A stretch of DNA of 23,858 nt from CAMLQK01 sp964654135 (GTDB taxonomy: Bacteria > Patescibacteriota > Saccharimonadia > Saccharimonadales > UBA4665). Positions 21,478 through 23,858 of the stretch are shown here, piece after piece. Under the pieces are notes generated by a model, which was not told the DNA's origin, made no database searches, and saw only the letters and a list, made by a program, of their open reading frames with translations. The stretch lies in contig CAZZHV010000017.1 in the NCBI GenBank assembly GCA_964654135.1, forward strand, positions 1 through 23,858, in the 5' to 3' direction. Each line of letters begins with the position of its first letter. Position 1 is the first letter of the stretch. A program made the translations under genes and the position numbers.

Positions 21478-21509
21478 AAGCCCAAAGCATAAGGGTAAAA
21501 ACAAACAAA

Positions 21510-23408
21510 ATGGATAATCAAAAGCAACAAGTCGTCGAACGTCTCCAACAAGCGAATAACATTCTTGTTACAGTGAGCAGCAACCCATCAGTTGATCAGT
21601 TATCAGCTTGTATTGGTCTTACGCTAGCTCTCAACAAGATGGGTAAGCACGCTACAGCTGTGTTTAGTGGTCAAATTCCATCAACTATCGAGTTCCTGCA
21701 GCCGGAACACACTATCGAAAAAAATACTGACTCCTTACGAGACTTTATTATTGCTCTTGATAAATCCAAGGCGGACAAGCTTCGCTACAAGGTCGAAGAC
21801 CGCATGGTTAAGATCTTTATTACCCCTTATCGCACTTCTATATCAGACAAAGACCTCGATTTTAGCCAAGGCGACTTTAACGTTGATGTTGTGTTGGCAC
21901 TCGGTGTGCATGTGCAGGCCGAACTTGACCAAGCCATTACCTCTCATGGCCGTATCTTGCACGATGCAACCGTTATGAGCGTTAATACTAAGCCCGGCGC
22001 CGAGCTAGGCAGCGTTAACTGGATTGATGCTGGTGTCAGCAGCCTTTCTGAGCTTAGTGTTCAGATTATCGATAACCTCGACAAGAGTCTTATGGATGGT
22101 CAAATCGCAACCGCATTTCTTACTGGTATCGTGGCCGAAACAGAGCGCTTTAGCAACAACAAGACTTCTCCACAAACTATGAGTATCAGTGCCGAGCTGA
22201 TGTCTGCCGGAGCTAACCAGCAGCTCGTGGCTACCAAGCTCGAAGAGCCTATGGTCGTTCCTGAGGCACCTAAGCCAATCGCCGAAAAGCCAGAACCATT
22301 ACCCAAACAGGCACCGGCAACTCCTGTTGAAGAGCCGCCTAAGCCAAACAATGACGGCACAATCGAAATTGAACATGACAAAACTGCTGATCTACCACCT
22401 GTAGTGCCAATGCCAGCTATGTCTGCTCGACAAGCTCAAGGACAAGAGTCTCTTCCTGATTTCTCTAATCCCGACGTAGTCGAAGACGCTCCTGACGCGC
22501 CTCAAATTCATATCGATGACCAAGGTCATCTACACCCATTTGGTCCACCAAAACCTGACGAAAATGCCTCATTGCCTAAAATTGAGCCATTACCAACTAT
22601 CAAACGCGATCGTGACGAAGGCTCTAAGCTTTTAACAGACCCCGAACCTCCAATGTTCAGTAGCTCGCCACTTACGGCTAATACAGAGGCCGAAGACGAG
22701 GACGAACCAAGCACTGATCCGTTATCTTTGCCATCAGTCGGCTTACTTAATCGTGAACCATTACCATCTCAGCAGCCCGAAGCTGCAAAGACATTTGCAG
22801 GTGTTCAGGCTCCACCTATCATGCCTCCAACTAATCCTGTAACGCCGCCAGCGCCAGTGATTGTACCCCCACCTCAACAGCCAGTAATGCCTGAAGGCCC
22901 ATCAATTGCGAGCCCAGGCGTAACACCACTTAACCCATCTACGGGAGCGCCAGTTCCTAGTAAGACATTAAGCGAGATAGAACAGGATGTTCGTAGCCCA
23001 CACCTAGAACCTACTGTCGCCCCAGTGGTAACATCACCAACTCCACAGGTTGTTCAGCCTGTAACGCCGCCAGCGCCAGTGGTCGTATCACCTGAATCTA
23101 CGCCATCCTCAAATGCTAATGACCTCGGTGCAGCCAGCCTCGACGATGCCCGAAGTGCCGTAGAACAGGCAATTAACAGTGTTTCTTCAGAAAATCCTGG
23201 TCCAGTCCAGGCGCTTAACGCACAGCCGCTCGGTGAAGTGTCACATAACGATGCTCCCGTAATGACCATGCCGGCTCCACAGGTAACGCAGCCACAACAG
23301 CCTGTTACTTTCGAAGCACCAGCTCCAGAAGATAACACAAATAGTACGGCAACTCCTCCGCCAGTGCCTCCTCCAATGATGCCTCCTACGTTCCCAGTAC
23401 AGCAGTAG
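21510..23408 (+). CDS. degenerate DHH-family protein with long proline-rich tail
   Basis: The first 245 or so of 632 residues follow the layout of DHH phosphoesterases (NrnA-like), but the catalytic motifs are altered: the HxxPDGD-type motif is SSNPSVDQLSA, the second Asp motif is VVLALGV, and the DHH segment is replaced by VMSVNTKPGAE. WIDAGVSSLSEL and FLTGIVAETERFSN remain as family landmarks. Nuclease activity is therefore doubtful. Residues 250-632 are a low-complexity Pro/Ala/Glu/Gln tail without hydrophobic segments, including a repeated PVTPPAPV unit. No signal peptide is seen. The family link is by pattern recognition. truB starts 16 bases after its stop, a neighbour often found near nrnA/DHH genes with rbfA. 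Confidence 0.7.
   Translation: MDNQKQQVVERLQQANNILVTVSSNPSVDQLSACIGLTLALNKMGKHATAVFSGQIPSTIEFLQPEHTIEKNTDSLRDFIIALDKSKADKLRYKVEDRMVKIFITPYRTSISDKDLDFSQGDFNVDVVLALGVHVQAELDQAITSHGRILHDATVMSVNTKPGAELGSVNWIDAGVSSLSELSVQIIDNLDKSLMDGQIATAFLTGIVAETERFSNNKTSPQTMSISAELMSAGANQQLVATKLEEPMVVPEAPKPIAEKPEPLPKQAPATPVEEPPKPNNDGTIEIEHDKTADLPPVVPMPAMSARQAQGQESLPDFSNPDVVEDAPDAPQIHIDDQGHLHPFGPPKPDENASLPKIEPLPTIKRDRDEGSKLLTDPEPPMFSSSPLTANTEAEDEDEPSTDPLSLPSVGLLNREPLPSQQPEAAKTFAGVQAPPIMPPTNPVTPPAPVIVPPPQQPVMPEGPSIASPGVTPLNPSTGAPVPSKTLSEIEQDVRSPHLEPTVAPVVTSPTPQVVQPVTPPAPVVVSPESTPSSNANDLGAASLDDARSAVEQAINSVSSENPGPVQALNAQPLGEVSHNDAPVMTMPAPQVTQPQQPVTFEAPAPEDNTNSTATPPPVPPPMMPPTFPVQQ
22836..23081 (+). repeat. 24-base direct repeat in the proline-rich tail
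   Basis: An identical 24-base segment, beginning CCTGTAACGCC and ending GCGCCAGTG, occurs at 22836-22859 and 23058-23081 and encodes PVTPPAPV both times. Exact conservation at silent positions suggests recent duplication of a tail module. Confidence 0.8.
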
Positions 23409-23410
23409 GG

Positions 23411-23416
23411 TATAAT
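23411..23416 (+). promoter_or_regulatory. -10 box of truB
   Basis: A perfect TATAAT lies 2 bases after the previous stop and ends 8 bases before ATG 23425, predicting an essentially leaderless mRNA. Confidence 0.5.
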
Positions 23417-23424
23417 AGGCACCT

Positions 23425-23858
23425 ATGAACGGAATAATTCTTGTAGACAAACCAAAAGGTTGGACTTCATTTGATGTGGTTGGCAAGATTCGCTACATGG
23501 TGCAGCACTCTGAATACAACACCAGCAACAAAAAACGTTTCCCAACAGGTCATACTGGTACGCTTGACCCTTTAGCGACTGGGCTTTTGGTTGTGTTACT
23601 CGGCACGTATACAAAGCAGGCGATGAGTCTCACCAAACTCGATAAGACCTACGAGGTTACTATGGAGCTCGGCAAAACGAGTACAACAGGGGATGCCGAA
23701 GGTGCATTGACCGACGTGTCAGACACACAGCCTACCAAAGAAGTTGTCGAAGCTGCCTTGCATACATTTGTTGGTGACATCATGCAGGTGCCGCCAGCGT
23801 TCTCGGCTATCAAAATCAATGGCCAACGAGCCTATAAACTTGCCCGTAATGGTAAAAC
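23425..23858 (+). CDS. truB: tRNA pseudouridine(55) synthase, 5' part
   Basis: The first 144 residues are present and the gene runs off the right edge. MNGIILVDKPKGWTSFDVV is the standard N-terminus, and GHTGTLDPLATGLL contains the catalytic Asp that attacks U55 in the tRNA T-loop. KTYEVTMELGKTSTTGDAEG and VPPAFSAIKINGQRAY are further family motifs. An insertion-like stretch (QHSEYNTSNKKRFP) sits before the catalytic motif. Confidence 0.95.
   Translation, partial: MNGIILVDKPKGWTSFDVVGKIRYMVQHSEYNTSNKKRFPTGHTGTLDPLATGLLVVLLGTYTKQAMSLTKLDKTYEVTMELGKTSTTGDAEGALTDVSDTQPTKEVVEAALHTFVGDIMQVPPAFSAIKINGQRAYKLARNGK

Noticed and set aside
1..23858. CRISPR arrays, rRNA or tRNA genes
   Set aside because: No regularly spaced repeats, rRNA segments or convincing cloverleaves were seen by eye.

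Overview
The gene content suggests a host-dependent bacterium of the Candidate Phyla Radiation, most like Saccharibacteria (TM7). This rests on compact AT-leaning gene packing, a degenerate DHH protein with a long proline-rich tail, a PadR/PspC pair, and housekeeping genes (rpoD, polA, mutM, holA, rpsT, truB) that begin almost directly after a -10 box. The assignment is inference from gene style; no marker phylogeny was possible. A run of exactly 100 N (4792-4891) shows this is a scaffolded draft.

Layout. 1-1417: the tail of an unknown gene, a P-loop kinase, and a protein resembling a catalytically degraded polyprenyl synthase. 1419-4190 (-): a P2-type cation ATPase. 4226-7272 (-): a tightly overlapped five-gene operon made of a 65-residue peptide, an M50-like membrane metalloprotease whose N-terminus resembles PqqD/RRE domains, an ABC ATPase, an ABC permease and a small membrane protein. 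It reads as a system that processes and exports a peptide, organised like Bacillus yydF-J but with no radical-SAM enzyme visible. 7396-11116 (+): the primary sigma factor, divergent from the peptide operon, then DNA polymerase I. 11296-12743: PadR regulator and PspC-domain membrane protein. 12797-17207: an anchored exported protein, a HAD hydrolase, a short protein resembling DciA/DUF721 (-), Fpg, a kinase-fold protein and DNA polymerase III delta. 17261-17695 (-): ribosomal protein S20 with an unusual Lys/Ala-rich tail.

17830-21435 is a foreign-looking island. Five minus-strand genes have very GC-rich, actinobacterial-looking coding sequence: four small three-helix membrane proteins and one 559-residue membrane-anchored exported protein. 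Their promoters, operators and terminators are AT-rich sigma70-type sequence. The genes also have GGAG-type ribosome binding sites, whereas most flanking genes look leaderless. A plausible reading, which I infer, is genes captured from an actinobacterial host and placed under resident-style control. A chimeric assembly must be excluded.

The window ends with a degenerate DHH-family protein and the 5' part of truB. Best leads: the peptide-export operon, the GC-rich island with its palindromic control region, and near-universal leaderless starts outside the island.
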